Assembly: GCF_024137025.1 (NCBI RefSeq)
Contig: NZ_JAMYJR010000037.1
Coordinates: 1-64,000 of the forward strand
Origin: Paractinoplanes aksuensis
GTDB lineage: Bacteria > Actinomycetota > Actinomycetes > Mycobacteriales > Micromonosporaceae
Length of the DNA stretch: 64,000 nt
Direction of reading: 5' to 3'
Shown: piece by piece, positions 63,250 to 64,000 of the stretch
Position numbering within the stretch: the stretch's first letter is position 1
How the letters are laid out: every line of letters begins with the position of its first letter
Notes under the pieces: model-generated
Told to the model about the DNA's origin: nothing
Database searches by the model: none
What the model saw: only the letters and a program-made list of their open reading frames with translations
Translations under genes and position numbers: made by a program

Positions 63250-64000
63250 AGTGCGCCAGCTTTCCGTTGATCTCGTCGGGGCTCATGGCGAGGTGTTCCA
63301 GAATCGTGTAACGGTCGGGGCGGGTGCGCGGTGCGAACGACACGGCCTCGACGAACTGCTCGGCGCTCAGCCCGACGTCGGCCGGAACCCGCGGCAGCTG
63401 GTGCCGGGCCAGGCAGTCGGCCATCTGGGCGAAACGCCGCTCGTCGCCCCGCAGGAACGTGCAGAACAACGCGCCCAGCCCGGCCAGCTCGCCGTGCGAG
63501 GCGGTGCCGGGATAGAGCGAGTCGATCGCGTGCATGATCTCGTGGCAGCCCCCGCTGGCCGGCCGGCTGCTGCCGCTGACCGCCATGGCCAGGCCGCTCG
63601 AGATCAGCGCCTCGGCCAGGACCGTGACGAAGGCGTCGTCGTGCAGGTCACCGGGCATGGTGAGCACCGCCTCGGCGCCCATCCGGGCCAGCGAGGCGGC
63701 CAGGCCGTCGACCGGCTCGCCGCGCATCTCGCGGGCCAGCTCCCAGTCGGCCAGCGCGCTGATGTTGCTGATCGCGTCGCCGATGCCGCCGCGGTTGACC
63801 CGTTCCGGGCCGGTCTCGACGAAGTCCAGGTCGACGATCACGCCGAACGGGATGTGCACCCCGTACGAGTTCTTGAGTCCCTGGTTGATCAGGCTGGCCA
63901 CCGGTGAGGCGAAGCCGTCGTTGGCCAGGCTCGTGGACACCGAGACCATCGGCAGTCCCCACCGGTTGGCCGCGTATTTCGCCGTGTCGATCGTCGTGCC
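63224..64000 (-). CDS. sn-glycerol-1-phosphate dehydrogenase-like iron-containing alcohol dehydrogenase (5' end beyond window)
   Basis: The frame is open to the window edge, so at least the N-terminal 100 or so residues are missing. Visible are GTTIDTAKYAANRWGLPMV, VSTSLANDGFASPVAS, RVNRGGIGDAISNISALADW, the metal-binding ASGGCHEIMHAIDSLYP and GTASHGELAGLGALF. These fit the glycerol-1-phosphate dehydrogenase (AraM/EgsA) branch of Fe-ADH enzymes, with Asp and two His for Zn or Ni. It reduces dihydroxyacetone phosphate in known members. The 26-base overlap with the CDP-alcohol transferase gene argues for a joint pathway; a cytidylyltransferase may follow upstream outside the window. Confidence 0.8.
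   Translation of the reverse strand, partial: GTTIDTAKYAANRWGLPMVSVSTSLANDGFASPVASLINQGLKNSYGVHIPFGVIVDLDFVETGPERVNRGGIGDAISNISALADWELAREMRGEPVDGLAASLARMGAEAVLTMPGDLHDDAFVTVLAEALISSGLAMAVSGSSRPASGGCHEIMHAIDSLYPGTASHGELAGLGALFCTFLRGDERRFAQMADCLARHQLPRVPADVGLSAEQFVEAVSFAPRTRPDRYTILEHLAMSPDEINGKLAHYVDAVAGR

Overview
The window is 64 kb of dense, very GC-rich chromosome from an actinomycete. A Bpa-type proteasome activator ending in GQYL, DUF4192, DUF6457, DUF5926, LppU/SCO3897-type and YbjN/TY-Chap proteins, and many GTG starts all point to Actinobacteria. The gene set suggests Micromonosporaceae (Actinoplanes-like); that family placement is inference. I see no rRNA, complete tRNA, CRISPR array, phage module or intact insertion sequence. 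About 65 protein genes cover nearly everything, mostly as single genes or operons of two or three. At least 22 genes have a TANNNT hexamer 6-8 bases before the start codon and no Shine-Dalgarno sequence, so leaderless transcription is common, and I used this pattern to choose starts.

Region by region: 0-5 kb holds moaE, a GT87 mannosyltransferase-like membrane protein, DoxX, an AAA ATPase behind a helically phased CTAG site array, an LppU-like protein and a small prepilin peptidase. 5-9.5 kb holds a 1044-residue fusion of an endonuclease Q-like PHP nuclease to a UvrD-type helicase, and a membrane metallophosphoesterase. 9.6-16.5 kb carries scattered molybdenum-cofactor genes (moaD, moaA, fdhD, mobA) with a fructosamine kinase-like gene, a GNAT gene, a DUF4192 gene and a YbjN-type protein. 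16.5-31 kb is housekeeping: lipoproteins, Lrp/ddaH, bpa, two HAD phosphatases, serS, OsmC, a small zincin, AIM24, pheA, ACT, PAS and NERD-like proteins, arginine deiminase and a GH16-like protein. A 167-bp palindromic MITE-like element lies at 32.5 kb.

32.7-47 kb holds a GAF histidine kinase, GDPD, rhodanese, an LCP cell-wall ligase, two acetate-type Na+/solute symporters each paired with a small membrane protein, flavin reductase, an ABC exporter, a DUF4173 protein and an OmpR-type two-component pair. A large NACHT-HEAT protein (47.5-51.4 kb) lies between that pair and a LytS/LytTR pair; four DnaA-box-like 9-mers follow it. 53.6 kb encodes a secreted polyester hydrolase of the cutinase/PETase family. 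55-64 kb holds a DUF402 protein, an exopolysaccharide-type sugar transferase, an Fpg/Nei glycosylase, a GT4 glycosyltransferase, an arylsulfotransferase, an alpha/beta hydrolase-TetR operon with a doubled operator, and a CDP-alcohol phosphotransferase next to a glycerol-1-phosphate dehydrogenase-like gene cut by the window edge.

The strongest leads are the NACHT-HEAT protein, the EndoQ-UvrD fusion, the polyester hydrolase with a PETase-like residue after its catalytic histidine, the CTAG array, the MITE-like palindrome, the DnaA-box cluster, and a YbjN-type protein whose C-terminus copies the proteasome-docking tail. All assignments come from reading the sequence; no database search was run.
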